NCBI GenBank assembly: GCA_045805505.1
Contig: JBJMLA010000028.1
Location: 1 to 64,000, forward strand
Length of the DNA stretch: 64,000 nucleotides
Direction: 5' to 3'
DNA from: BP-464 sp045805505
GTDB taxonomy: Bacteria; Actinomycetota; Thermoleophilia; Solirubrobacterales; Solirubrobacteraceae
Of this stretch, positions 1 to 8,091 are shown piece after piece. A program made the translations under genes and the position numbers. The notes under the pieces were generated by a model, which was given only the letters and a program-made list of their open reading frames with translations, did not search any database and was not told the DNA's origin. Position 1 is the stretch's first letter; every line of letters begins with the position of its first letter.

Positions 1-1128
1 CTGCCGCCGACGCCTTCGGCGCCCGCGCCGGCGCCTGTCGCCGCCATCTCTCCCAGTCCGGCGCCCGCCGCGCCGGCGGCCGAGGAGCCCGCCGACGACG
101 AGGAACCCGCCGACACCACGCCCGCCGCGGACGAGCCCGAACCGTCCAAGGTCGGCCACGTCTTCGTGATCGCGCTGACGGGCACCGGCGTCGAGCAGAC
201 CTTCGGCGACGCGTCGCCCGCGCCGTACCTGGCCGGCGAGCTGCGGCCCAAGGGCGCGCTGCTCGACAACTACACGCCGCTGGACAAGTCGGACCTGACG
301 AACTACATCGCGCTGGCCAGCGGGCAGCCGGCCAACGAGGACACCCGGGCGGAGTGCGCGACCTACCGCGACTTCGGCTCCGACGCGAAGGTCGACAAGA
401 AGGGCATCGTCTCCGGGGACGGCTGCGTCTATCCGAACACGGTCCTCACGCTCGGCGATCAGGTCACGTCATCGGGTCATTCCTGGCGGGCCTACGCCGA
501 GGACATGGACAAGGGCGAGGATCCCGCGGTCACCTGCCGCCGGCCCGATCTGCCGTCAGAGGACCCGACGCTCGTCGGCCGGCCGGCCGATCAGTACGCG
601 ACGCGCCACAACCCGTTCGTCTACTTCCACTCGCTGCTGGACCTCAGCGACTGCCTGGCCAACGACCTGACGCTCGCCACGCTGACGACCGACCTCGAGA
701 GCGAGCGCACGACGCCCAACCTCTCGTTCATCGCGCCGAACCTGTGTAACAGCGGGACGGAGGCCCCCTGCGCCGACGGCCGGCCCGGCGGCCTGCCCGA
801 GGCCGACAAGTTCCTGCAGGAGTGGGTCCCGCGGATCATGGCGTCGAAGGCCTACAAGAAGGACGGCCTGATCATGATCACGTTCCTGTCGAGCGCGGTG
901 ACCGGCGCGGGGGTCCCGCCGTCGGACGCGGCCGCCGACGCTCCGCCGCCGCGCACGGGAGTGCTGCTGCTGTCGAAGTTCGCCAAGGCGGGCGGCACGT
1001 CCTACGCGCCCTACAGCCCGTTCTCCCTGCTGCGGTCGATCGAGGACCTGTTCGCGCTCAAGCCGCTGGCCAAGGCCGCCAAGGCCTCGTCGTTCGCCGA
1101 GAGCGTGCTGCCGAAGGCGTTCGGCTAG
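1..1128 (+). CDS. Phosphoesterase-family protein, 5' truncated, likely catalytically degenerate
   Basis: The frame is open from base 1, so the true start lies outside the window; 375 residues are visible. The first ~55 are a Pro/Ala/Glu-rich linker. A domain resembling the PF04185 phosphoesterase family (acid phosphatase / phospholipase C type) follows. Recognisable blocks are NYIALASGQPAN near visible residue 101, GCVYPNTVLTLGDQ, WRAYAEDM, NPFVYFHS, and TTPNLSFIAPNLC. Residues this family usually uses for metal binding and catalysis look replaced: VIALTGTGVEQ where Glu-Asn is expected, PNLCNSGTEAPC where Asp-Gly-His-Asp is expected, and ITFLSS where Phe-Asp-Glu is expected. Family membership is fairly secure. 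Loss of activity is inferred from remembered motifs, not an alignment. It is probably exported, but its N-terminus is not visible. Confidence 0.75.
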   Translation: MPPTPSAPAPAPVAAISPSPAPAAPAAEEPADDEEPADTTPAADEPEPSKVGHVFVIALTGTGVEQTFGDASPAPYLAGELRPKGALLDNYTPLDKSDLTNYIALASGQPANEDTRAECATYRDFGSDAKVDKKGIVSGDGCVYPNTVLTLGDQVTSSGHSWRAYAEDMDKGEDPAVTCRRPDLPSEDPTLVGRPADQYATRHNPFVYFHSLLDLSDCLANDLTLATLTTDLESERTTPNLSFIAPNLCNSGTEAPCADGRPGGLPEADKFLQEWVPRIMASKAYKKDGLIMITFLSSAVTGAGVPPSDAAADAPPPRTGVLLLSKFAKAGGTSYAPYSPFSLLRSIEDLFALKPLAKAAKASSFAESVLPKAFG

Positions 1129-1325
1129 GCCGCGATCAGCATGCGCTCGGCAGCGCCGAGGTCGTTGGCCACGTGCTGAAGGCGCGTGACCAGGCCCGCC
1201 GAGTTCTCGGTGGCCGCGGACTCCAGCAGCGCCAGGACATCGGTGCGCAGGTCGGCGGTGCGGTCGAGGAGCGACAGGGAGATGGGCATGCCTTTGTCAT
1301 CGGCAGCAACCGGAAATTTGCGCAT
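1125..1325 (-). CDS. Small hypothetical protein (doubtful)
   Basis: A 66-codon frame starts with ATG at 1325; an inner ATG at 1289 would give 54 residues. Its stop overlaps the end of the phosphoesterase-like gene by 4 nt, a tight convergent arrangement often seen between real genes here. The predicted protein is helical and amphipathic (DRTADLRTDVLALLESAA) with no recognisable domain. Neither start has a convincing ribosome binding site, and a short hairpin lies just upstream. It may be a real small protein or chance coding potential in G+C-rich DNA. Confidence 0.35.
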   Translation of the reverse strand: MRKFPVAADDKGMPISLSLLDRTADLRTDVLALLESAATENSAGLVTRLQHVANDLGAAERMLIAA

Positions 1326-1328
1326 CGG

Positions 1329-1345
1329 CGTCCGAAAAGCGGACG
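1329..1345 (-). terminator. Short GC hairpin downstream of the YciI gene
   Basis: CGTCCG and CGGACG form a perfect 6-bp stem around the loop AAAAG, 14 nt past the YciI stop in the direction of transcription. There is no long T-run, so termination would be weak. It could instead affect expression of the small ORF that follows. Confidence 0.35.
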
Positions 1346-1358
1346 GATGGCGTCTCGA

Positions 1359-1601
1359 TCAGCCGAATTGCGTGATCGCGTAGCGCGCAACGCCCGCCGC
1401 GACATAGGGATCCGTGGCGATCAGCGCCTCCGCGGCCGCGCGATCCTCGGCCTCGAAGACGATCACGCCGCCGTCGGGCGGCGTCTGGCGCCCGGAGACC
1501 ACGATGCGCTCACCCTGGTCGGCCAGCCATGCCTTGTGGGCGTCGCGGTGGGGGTCGACCTCGTCGAGGCCGACGAGGTACTGCGAGATGGCGACGAACA
1601 T
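1359..1601 (-). CDS. YciI-family protein
   Basis: An 80-residue protein of the YCII-related (dimeric ferredoxin-like fold) family, close to the usual length. The N-terminal strand FVAISQYLVGLDEVDPHR, the segment HKAWLADQGERIVVSGRQ with its family His, and the C-terminal DPYVAAGVARYAITQFG all fit. Proteins of this fold act in chlorocatechol and other aromatic pathways, but most members have no known reaction. It begins with ATG 9 nt after the MFS gene ends on the same strand, so the two are probably co-transcribed. Family assignment is good; function is unknown. Confidence 0.8.
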   Translation of the reverse strand: MFVAISQYLVGLDEVDPHRDAHKAWLADQGERIVVSGRQTPPDGGVIVFEAEDRAAAEALIATDPYVAAGVARYAITQFG

Positions 1602-1610
1602 GCGCCGAGC

Positions 1611-2996
1611 CTAGTTCGGTTCGTGGCGGGGCAGCGCGAGCGCGAAGATCAGCGCGGCGCCGAGGCTGAACGCGGCGCCGACGCGGAACGCCCAGGCGTA
1701 GCCGTCCTCGGACGGCAGCGCCCCGCCCGCCACAGTGAAGCCCGTCAGGACCGTGATGGCGATGGCGCTGCCGAACGCGCCGCCGGCGTTGCGCAGCACC
1801 TGGTTGAGGCTCATCGCGCTGCCCGTCCGGTCGGCCGGCACCGACGCCACGACGAGGGCGGGCATCAGCGCGAACGTGAACCCGAGGCCGAGGCCGAGGA
1901 GCGCCGAGGTGACCGCGAGCTCCCAGATCGCCCCGTGGGCGACCGACAGCGCGCCGAGCGCGACGCAGACGACGAGCCCACCGGCGGTCAGGCTGCGCCG
2001 CGACCCGAGGTCGCGCTGCGCGCGCCGCGCCACGGGCTGGGACAGCAGCGTGCCGGCCGACACCGGCACCAGCAGCAGCCCGGAGACGACCAGCGACGCG
2101 CCGAAGCCGTAGCCCGTGTCCTCGGGCGCCTGCGCGAGCCGGTTGATCAGCGCGATCGCGGCGAACATGCTCGCCCCGATCAGGACGGCGCCCGCGTTGG
2201 CCGCGAACACGGCGCGATGGCGCGCGAGCCGCAGATCCACGAGCGGCTCGTCGACGCGCAGCTCGATCCAACCCCACAGCACGAGCACGGCCAGACCGCC
2301 GGCCAGCAGGGCGATCGTGCCCGTCGAGCCCCATCCCCACGTGCCGGCCTTGCTGACGCCGAGCACGAACGCGCCGGACCCGGCGCCCAGCGCGATCGCC
2401 CCGGGCACGTCGAGCCGCGGCCGTGCCGCGCCGGGCGCCGAGCGCGGCAGCCCCAGCGCCGCCCACAGCGCCAGCCCGGTGAACGCGCCACCGGCCCAGA
2501 ACGCGGTGCTCGACCCGAAGTCCTGGGCGATCAGCCCGGTGACCGGGAAGCCAAGGCCGGCGCCGGTGGCCGCGGTGATCGACAGCCAGCCGATCACCCG
2601 CGCCTGGTGATCGCCGGGCAGCAGCTCGCGGGCGAGCGCGACGCACAGCGGGACCGCGGCGTAGCCGATCCCCTGCAGGCCACGGCCGATGAGGAGCTGC
2701 GTGAAGGAGCCGGCGGTGGCCGCCACCACCGACCCCGCCAGCACGGCGATCAGCATCGCCACCAGGACCCGTCCGCGCTGCGCGCCGTCGCCCAGCCGGC
2801 CGAGGACAGGCGTGGCCACGACGCCGGTCAGCAGCGGCAGGGTGAGCATCCACTGGGCGACCTCGAGCGACACGTGATGCTCGCGCGCGATCGTGGGGAT
2901 CAGCGGAGCCCCGAGCGTCGCCTGCACCGAGACGGTCAGCACGGCCATCACCAGCACGCCACCGGTGCGGCCGACGGAGGTGGCGGCGCGCGGCAC
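1611..2996 (-). CDS. MFS transporter, DHA2-like drug/metabolite exporter
   Basis: A 461-residue integral membrane protein with about 14 hydrophobic segments. It carries the MFS loop 2-3 motif as GRLGDGAQRGRVL and motif C-like glycine-rich helices (GLGFPVTGLIAQ). The family exports drugs or metabolites by proton antiport across the cytoplasmic membrane. The substrate cannot be told from sequence; export of toxic pathway intermediates would fit the neighbourhood. The start at GTG 2996 is uncertain, since in-frame GTGs lie a few codons downstream. It resembles the second MFS protein at 51250-52650 in length and in segments such as TKWGWGS/KAGTWGWGS. It leads a two-gene unit with YciI. Confidence 0.88.
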   Translation of the reverse strand: MPRAATSVGRTGGVLVMAVLTVSVQATLGAPLIPTIAREHHVSLEVAQWMLTLPLLTGVVATPVLGRLGDGAQRGRVLVAMLIAVLAGSVVAATAGSFTQLLIGRGLQGIGYAAVPLCVALARELLPGDHQARVIGWLSITAATGAGLGFPVTGLIAQDFGSSTAFWAGGAFTGLALWAALGLPRSAPGAARPRLDVPGAIALGAGSGAFVLGVSKAGTWGWGSTGTIALLAGGLAVLVLWGWIELRVDEPLVDLRLARHRAVFAANAGAVLIGASMFAAIALINRLAQAPEDTGYGFGASLVVSGLLLVPVSAGTLLSQPVARRAQRDLGSRRSLTAGGLVVCVALGALSVAHGAIWELAVTSALLGLGLGFTFALMPALVVASVPADRTGSAMSLNQVLRNAGGAFGSAIAITVLTGFTVAGGALPSEDGYAWAFRVGAAFSLGAALIFALALPRHEPN

Positions 2997-3054
2997 GCCG
3001 CCATTCTCGCGCCCGCGGCGGGCGGCCGCCGCGCAGACCCCCCGTTCGTGCGGG

Positions 3055-3070
3055 GCGGCGCGAACGCCGC
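3055..3070. promoter_or_regulatory. Hairpin in the divergent MFS/SDR gap
   Basis: GCGGCG-CGAA-CGCCGC is a perfect 6-bp dyad in the 98-bp gap between the divergent MFS and SDR genes. A -10-like TAGGGT follows at 3083-3088, only 6 nt before the SDR start. Such GC dyads are common here, so a regulatory role is a weak suggestion. Confidence 0.25.
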
Positions 3071-3094
3071 AACAGCCCGGTCTAGGGTGGCGCC

Positions 3095-3868
3095 ATGTCC
3101 GACCTCTTCGACCTGACCGGCAAGGTCGCGCTCGTCACCGGCGGCAGCCGGGGCCTGGGGCGCGAGATGGTCCTGGCCTTCGCGCGCGCGGGCGCCGATG
3201 TGGTGATCTCGAGCCGCAAGCTCGAGGCCTGCGAGGAAGTCGCGCGTGAGGTCGAGGCGCTCGGCCGGCGCGCACTGCCCGTCGCGGCGCACGCCGGGCG
3301 CTGGGTCGATCTCGATGCGCTGGCCGACCGCGCCTACGAGGAGTTCGGTCGCATCGACGTCCTGGTCAACAACGCGGGGATGTCGCCCCTCTTCGACTCG
3401 CTCGAGGAGCTGCCCGAGGACCTGTTCGACAAGGTGATGGCCGTCAACTTCAAGGGGCCGTTCCGGCTCGCGTCGGTCGTCGGCACGCGCATGGCGGCCG
3501 GCGACGGCGGCTCGATCATCAACGTGTCGAGCACCGCCTCGCTGCGCCCGCACTGGGCGCTGATGCCCTACGCCGCCGCGAAGTCCGCGCTCAACACCAT
3601 GACCGAGGCGCTGGCGGGAGCGTTCGGCCCGACCGTCCGCGTCAACGGCATCGCGCCCGGGACGTTCCTGACCGACATCTCCAAGGCCTGGGACATGGAG
3701 GCCTTCGAGGAGCTCGCCCAGGGCTTTCCCGCCGGGCGCGGAGGGCGCCCGGACGAGATCGTCGGGCTTGCGCTGTACCTGGCGACGGACGCGTCGAGCT
3801 ACATGACCGGCGCCACCGTCGTCCTCGACGGCGGCGCGATGTGGGGCACCCGCAAGCCGACGGGCTAG
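3095..3868 (+). CDS. SDR-family NAD(P)-dependent oxidoreductase
   Basis: A 257-residue classical short-chain dehydrogenase/reductase. It has TGGSRGLG near residue 16 for the dinucleotide, NNAG near 90, and the catalytic Ser-Tyr-Lys set (NVSSTASL then YAAAKSA, about residues 143-164). The C-terminal VNGIAPGTFLTD and MTGATVVLDGG are also typical. The family oxidises alcohols or reduces ketones in the cytoplasm. The ATG start fits the family N-terminus. It is monocistronic on the plus strand, and its stop overlaps the end of the convergent LLM gene by 4 nt. Substrate unknown; a hydroxy-acyl or cyclic alcohol intermediate of the cluster is likely. Confidence 0.9.
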   Translation: MSDLFDLTGKVALVTGGSRGLGREMVLAFARAGADVVISSRKLEACEEVAREVEALGRRALPVAAHAGRWVDLDALADRAYEEFGRIDVLVNNAGMSPLFDSLEELPEDLFDKVMAVNFKGPFRLASVVGTRMAAGDGGSIINVSSTASLRPHWALMPYAAAKSALNTMTEALAGAFGPTVRVNGIAPGTFLTDISKAWDMEAFEELAQGFPAGRGGRPDEIVGLALYLATDASSYMTGATVVLDGGAMWGTRKPTG

Positions 3869-5268
3869 GCGACGGGCGTCAGGCGGTCGGCGATCAGCGG
3901 CTGCAAGTCCCCGCCGATGCCGACGTCGGGGTGCTCGGGGCCGCCGCCGCACTCGCGACGCAGCTCCGGAAGGATCTCCTCGGCGAAGAACCACATCTGC
4001 TCCTCGACCTCCTCGTGGGCCATGCCGCCGGACTCGAAGCGGAGGTTCAGGCACATGTCCTCGCCGAGATAGGCGTCCTGGTGGAGCTTGAGGATGCTCT
4101 CGAGCACCTGCTGCTTGGACCCCTGGAAGATCACGTCGCGGTCGCGCAGCAGCTCCGGCGTCACCACCGTGTTCGGATCAAACGGCTTGCCCGGGTCGCC
4201 CAGGATGCCCGAGAAGCCGAACGGGCCGTAGAAGTCCCAGAGGAACATCTCGCACTCGCCGGCCTTCTTGAGGTTGCCCACCGAGCCCTCCTCGACATGG
4301 ATGACGCGCGAGGCGATCAGGCCGCGGCGGCGCTCGCCGTCCCAGCCGCTCTTCCACTCCACGCCCGGGTTCACGCGGTCGGGCCAGTTGTGCTTGGCCG
4401 CCTCCTCCATGTAGATCTCGATCTTCGACCGGATCATCGCCGCGGACTCGTAGAAGAAGTTGCCGTTGATGCCGTTCTGGGCGGCCCAGCGCAGCGAGCG
4501 GTCGCTGGTGACGCCCTCCCACAGCGGCGGGTAGGGCTTCTGGAGCGGGTGGGGCAGGACCGAGAGCTCCTTCAGGCGCGTCGTGGTGGCCACGACCGGC
4601 ATGCCGCCCGAGTACAGATCGGGCGGGCCGACGTCGAGGACGTCGTCGACCGTCCGGCCGAAGCCCGGCTCGCCGAGCGCCGCGATGGTCTGCGCGTGGT
4701 TCCACTTCGCCCACGAGGGCGGGACCGAGAAGAACTCGCCGTGGTGGGAGAACGAGTCCTCCGTCCACGCCTTGATCAGCAGCCGGAAGGCCTCGTCGAA
4801 GAACGAGCGGTTCTTCTCCTGATCCTGCGTCGTCGAGCCGTAGGCGAAGCCGAAGACCTCGGTCTCGCGCGGCTGGTAGCCCCGGCTGATGCCGGCCTCG
4901 ACCCGGCCGCCGCTGAGGACGTCGAGGATGGCGATCTGCTCGGCGAGCCGCAGCGGATGCCACCAGGTCAGGATGTTGGCGAGCTGGCCGAGCCGGATCC
5001 GGCTGGTCAGCGCCGCCGCGGCCGACTGCACCTGCAGCGGGCTCGGGCTGATCTCGGCACCTTCGATGTTGAAGTGATGCTCGACCATCCAGTAGATGTC
5101 GTAACCGAGCCTGTCGGCGAGGACGCAGCGGCGCACCGCCGCCTTCATCATCTCCTGGGTGTGACGGTGGATGTCCTCCAGGTTGCCGTCCATCACGCGC
5201 ACGCCGTTGGCCGTCTTCTTGAACGGCATGTCGAGTGCGCCGGTGTCGAAGATGCCGATCTCGATCAT
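3865..5268 (-). CDS. LLM-class flavin-dependent oxidoreductase (large form)
   Basis: A bacterial luciferase-like TIM-barrel monooxygenase of 467 residues. I chose the ATG at 5268 because MIEIGIFDTGALDMPFK aligns with the N-terminus of the paralogue at 55511-56881; an upstream ATG at 5346 would add 26 unrelated residues. Family hallmarks include EHHFNIEGAEISPSP (flavin site region), the RIRLGQLANILTWWHPLR barrel strand and GGRVEAGISRGYQPRE. It is longer than typical LLMs (~330-350) because of inserts. The family hydroxylates or oxidatively cleaves carbonyl-type substrates with reduced FMN or F420. The flavin reductase at 6943-7446 could supply reduced flavin. An acyl-CoA ligase lies divergently next to it, as also beside the paralogue. 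Confidence 0.9.
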   Translation of the reverse strand: MIEIGIFDTGALDMPFKKTANGVRVMDGNLEDIHRHTQEMMKAAVRRCVLADRLGYDIYWMVEHHFNIEGAEISPSPLQVQSAAAALTSRIRLGQLANILTWWHPLRLAEQIAILDVLSGGRVEAGISRGYQPRETEVFGFAYGSTTQDQEKNRSFFDEAFRLLIKAWTEDSFSHHGEFFSVPPSWAKWNHAQTIAALGEPGFGRTVDDVLDVGPPDLYSGGMPVVATTTRLKELSVLPHPLQKPYPPLWEGVTSDRSLRWAAQNGINGNFFYESAAMIRSKIEIYMEEAAKHNWPDRVNPGVEWKSGWDGERRRGLIASRVIHVEEGSVGNLKKAGECEMFLWDFYGPFGFSGILGDPGKPFDPNTVVTPELLRDRDVIFQGSKQQVLESILKLHQDAYLGEDMCLNLRFESGGMAHEEVEEQMWFFAEEILPELRRECGGGPEHPDVGIGGDLQPLIADRLTPVA

Positions 5269-5401
5269 GGCCCAACACAAGCACTCGTTCGCGCGCGTGC
5301 AAACGGTTCGGTTCCGAGCGACCCCCTGAACGACGGGTCTGCGCACCGGGCGCCCGGCCGGGCCGATCGGCGTTCGTCACAGTGCGCAGCGGACCAGAGC
5401 G

Positions 5402-6946
5402 ATGACGCAGCCCGCCGGCCTCAACCTCACCGGGTCGATGGTGCCCGATCTCATCGGGCACGCCACCCGGCGTTTCCCCGAGAAGGCCGCGGTGGATCTC
5501 GACGGCCACACGCTCACGTTCGCCGAGGTGTCGCACCGGGCCTCGCTGCTCGCGGGCGCGCTGCGCGACCGCGGCATCGGCGAGGGGCAGCGCGTCGCCA
5601 CGCTGATGCTCAACGAGCTCGAGTGGCTGGAGATCCGGGTCGGCGCGCAGCGGGCGGGCGTCATCCTGGTACCGCTCAACTACCGGCTTTCGGAGGGCGA
5701 GCTGGCGGCGATGATCGAGGACTGCGAACCCGCGCTGCTGATCGCCGGCCCCGAGTTCGCCGAGCTCGCCAGGAGGCTGCCGGTTCCGGCGCTGCTGCGG
5801 ATCGGCGCGTCGCCCGCGGACGGGCCGGAGTCCTACGCCGCGGCACTGGCCGCCGCCTCGCCGCTTCCCCCGCCCTCGGGCTTCGCGCCGGAGCACATCT
5901 GCCAGATCAGCTACACGAGCGGCACCACGGGGCGCCCCAAGGGCGTGATGCTCTCCAACCGCGCGGTGCACGCCGGCACGATGGCCATGGGCCATGAGCT
6001 CGGCGCTTCGCCCTACGCGACGTTCCTCGCGGTGACCCCGCTGTTCCACATCGGATCGCAGGTCGGCACGTCGTGCACCTATCTCGGCGGCACGCTCGTG
6101 CAGTCCAAGCGCTTCGATCCCGGCGAGTTCGCCGAGACCCTCCTGCGCACCGGCGCGACGCACTGCCAGCTCGTCCCCGCCATGGCGCAGATGGTTCTCG
6201 ACGTCTGGGACGAGCGGACCGAGAGCACGCTCGAGCGGATCCTCTACGGCGCCGCGCCCATGCCGCCGTCGCTGCTGCGCGAGGCGCTCGACACGTGGGG
6301 CTGTGAGTTCGTCAACGGCTACGGCAGCACAGAGTCGACGGGCATCTCCGCACTGGCGCCCCACGAGCACGACCCCGACGCCCTCCCCCACCTGCTGGGC
6401 TCGGTCGGCCGCAGCTTCGCCCTGAGCGTCCCGCGGCTCGTCGACGACGACGACCAGGACGTCGGTCCCGGGGAGATCGGCGAGGTGCTGGCCCGCAGCC
6501 AGGCCACCATGAGCGGCTACTGGGGCGATCCCGAGGCCACCGAGGACGCGCTGCGCGGCGGCTTCATGCACACCGGCGATCTGGCGCGGCGCGACGAGGA
6601 CGGCTACCTCTACCTCGTCGACCGCCGCAACGACAAGATCGTCACGGGCGGCGAGAACGTCTACCCCAGCGAGATCGAGCACGTCATCACCGCGCACCCC
6701 GGCGTCCGCGAAGCCGCGGTCATCGGCATTCCGCACCGCACGTGGGGTGAGGCGGTCTCCGCGGTCGTGGTGCTCGACGATGGCGCCGCGGTCACCGCCC
6801 AGGAGATCGTCGAGCGCTGCCGCGCCGCGCTGTCGGGCTACAAGGTGCCCAAGGACGTGCGCTTCTCGGCCGCCGAGCTCCCCCGCACCCCGACCGGCAA
6901 GGTCCTGCGCCGGGAGCTGCGCCGGACCTGGACGCCGGCGCCCTAG
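5402..6946 (+). CDS. Acyl-CoA synthetase / AMP-dependent ligase (FadD-like)
   Basis: A 514-residue ANL-superfamily enzyme that adenylates a carboxylic acid and transfers it to CoA. The P-loop-like motif YTSGTTGRPKGVMLS lies near residue 172. YGSTESTGIS (A5), GDLARRDEDGYLYLVDR and RNDKIVTGGENVYPSEIE (hinge) follow. The C-terminal catalytic Lys is in PRTPTGKVLRRELR. All key motifs are intact, so it should be active. It is divergent from the LLM at 3865-5268 across a 133-bp gap. It closely resembles the ligase at 56953-58458, which also adjoins an LLM. Substrate probably a cyclic or branched acid from the cluster (inference). Its stop overlaps the end of the flavin reductase gene by 4 nt. Confidence 0.92.
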   Translation: MTQPAGLNLTGSMVPDLIGHATRRFPEKAAVDLDGHTLTFAEVSHRASLLAGALRDRGIGEGQRVATLMLNELEWLEIRVGAQRAGVILVPLNYRLSEGELAAMIEDCEPALLIAGPEFAELARRLPVPALLRIGASPADGPESYAAALAAASPLPPPSGFAPEHICQISYTSGTTGRPKGVMLSNRAVHAGTMAMGHELGASPYATFLAVTPLFHIGSQVGTSCTYLGGTLVQSKRFDPGEFAETLLRTGATHCQLVPAMAQMVLDVWDERTESTLERILYGAAPMPPSLLREALDTWGCEFVNGYGSTESTGISALAPHEHDPDALPHLLGSVGRSFALSVPRLVDDDDQDVGPGEIGEVLARSQATMSGYWGDPEATEDALRGGFMHTGDLARRDEDGYLYLVDRRNDKIVTGGENVYPSEIEHVITAHPGVREAAVIGIPHRTWGEAVSAVVVLDDGAAVTAQEIVERCRAALSGYKVPKDVRFSAAELPRTPTGKVLRRELRRTWTPAP

Positions 6947-7446
6947 GCGTCGTCCAGGACCGCCGGCAGGTCCGGCGCCAGGAACGTCCCGTAGCGCCCG
7001 CGGAAGAAGACGAGCGGCGCGCCGTCCGCGGCGGCCTCGATGGCCGACACCGCGCCGACCACGATCGTGTGGTCGCCCGCGTCGTGCTCGTCGCGGATCG
7101 CGCACTCGATCCAGGCCACGGCGTCATCCAGCGCCGGGCCGCACGGCCGGTCGGTGTAGGAGACGCCGGCGAACCGGTCGGCGTCCTTGAGCGCGAACTG
7201 GCGTGTGGCCTCCTCGTGGTGGCCGGCCATGATGTTCACGCAGAAGCGGCCGCTGTCGCGGATCGCCGGCCAGGTCGTCGAGGACTTGGCCGGGCAGACC
7301 AGGATCAGCGGCGGATCGAGGGAGACCGACGTGACCGAATTGGCGGCCATGCCGGTCGGCCCCGCGTCGGTGTAGGCCGTGATGACGGTCACGCCCGTGG
7401 GCAGGTGGCCCAGGACGTGACGGAACGCTTCTCCGGTGATCTCCAT
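6943..7446 (-). CDS. Flavin reductase (HpaC-like)
   Basis: A 167-residue flavin reductase-like FMN-binding protein. The N-terminal LPTGVTVITAY, the AANSVTSVSLDPPLILVC strand-turn and FCVNIM are hallmarks of the family. Such proteins reduce FMN or FAD with NAD(P)H and pass the reduced flavin to a partner monooxygenase. It is the only recognisable flavin reductase in the window, while six luciferase-like oxidases are present, so it may serve those that use FMN. It lies 3 nt past the stop of the response regulator gene on the same strand. A single transcript running response regulator gene upstream of it is not possible, since transcription here runs from this gene's start at 7446 away from 7450; instead it follows the kinase and regulator genes at the end of their operon. 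Confidence 0.88.
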   Translation of the reverse strand: MEITGEAFRHVLGHLPTGVTVITAYTDAGPTGMAANSVTSVSLDPPLILVCPAKSSTTWPAIRDSGRFCVNIMAGHHEEATRQFALKDADRFAGVSYTDRPCGPALDDAVAWIECAIRDEHDAGDHTIVVGAVSAIEAAADGAPLVFFRGRYGTFLAPDLPAVLDDA

Positions 7447-7449
7447 GCG

Positions 7450-8091
7450 TCAGGCGAGAAGGCCGAGCCGCTGCGCGCGCTGGACGGCGCCGGCGCGGTT
7501 GCGCGCGCCGAGCTTGCGGTACAGCGAGCTGACGTGCTCCTTGACCGTGTGCGGCGAGAGGTGCATGTGCGCCGCGATCTCGCGGTTGGTCGCGCCGCTG
7601 GCCAGGTCGTCGAGGACCTCGCGCTCGCGGTCTGACAGCGTGCTCGGCGCGGACTCCGACGGCGGGGCGAACAGCGTCCCGCCGAGGCCCACGGTGTGGA
7701 CGGCGGCGAGGATGTCGGCGGTCGGCCAGCCCTTGGGCACGAAGCCCGACGCGCCGACGGAGCGCGCGGCGCCGCTGGCGATGCGGCCGGTGCCGGACAT
7801 CAGCAGCACCCGCGTGCTGGGCGAGACGGCGCGGATCTTCTCGCACACGTCGGCGCCGGACTCGTCGCCGAGCATCAGGTCGACGAGCGCGACCTGCGGC
7901 TCGTAGCGGCGGGTCAGCAGCATCGCCTCCTCGCTGTTGCGCGCGCCCAGACAGCGCCGCACCCAGGTCTCACGTGACAGCTTGAGGCGAAAGCCCCAGT
8001 GGACGACCTCGTGGTCGTCGACGATCAGGATCGCGAGCTGGCGATCATCCGTCGGCTCCTCGGCGACGGACGCCGTGGCAGTCGTGCTCAT
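7450..8091 (-). CDS. NarL/LuxR-family response regulator
   Basis: A 213-residue two-component response regulator. The receiver domain has acidic residues in IVDDHE, the phospho-acceptor Asp in LVDLMLGDESG and the conserved Lys in GFVPKGW. A LuxR helix-turn-helix follows (LSDREREVLDDLASGATNREI, then HMHLSPHTVKEHVSSLYRKL). I chose ATG 8091 because it is preceded by GGAGGAGAGAG and starts just before the receiver; the longer frame to 8259 overlaps the kinase too deeply. It overlaps the 3' end of the histidine kinase gene by 47 nt, so translation is probably coupled. Target genes unknown. Confidence 0.92.
   Translation of the reverse strand: MSTTATASVAEEPTDDRQLAILIVDDHEVVHWGFRLKLSRETWVRRCLGARNSEEAMLLTRRYEPQVALVDLMLGDESGADVCEKIRAVSPSTRVLLMSGTGRIASGAARSVGASGFVPKGWPTADILAAVHTVGLGGTLFAPPSESAPSTLSDREREVLDDLASGATNREIAAHMHLSPHTVKEHVSSLYRKLGARNRAGAVQRAQRLGLLA

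Noticed and set aside
822..3116. 764-residue open frame on the plus strand, and similar long frames opposite genes (e.g. 41358-43550, 4178-7105 on minus)
   Set aside because: These are shadow frames in G+C-rich DNA opposite or alongside well-supported genes; their proteins are Arg/Ala/Gly-rich repeats without domains.
5352..5363. GCCCGGCCGGGC perfect palindrome in the LLM/ligase gap
   Set aside because: Such GC-only palindromes are expected often at this base composition.
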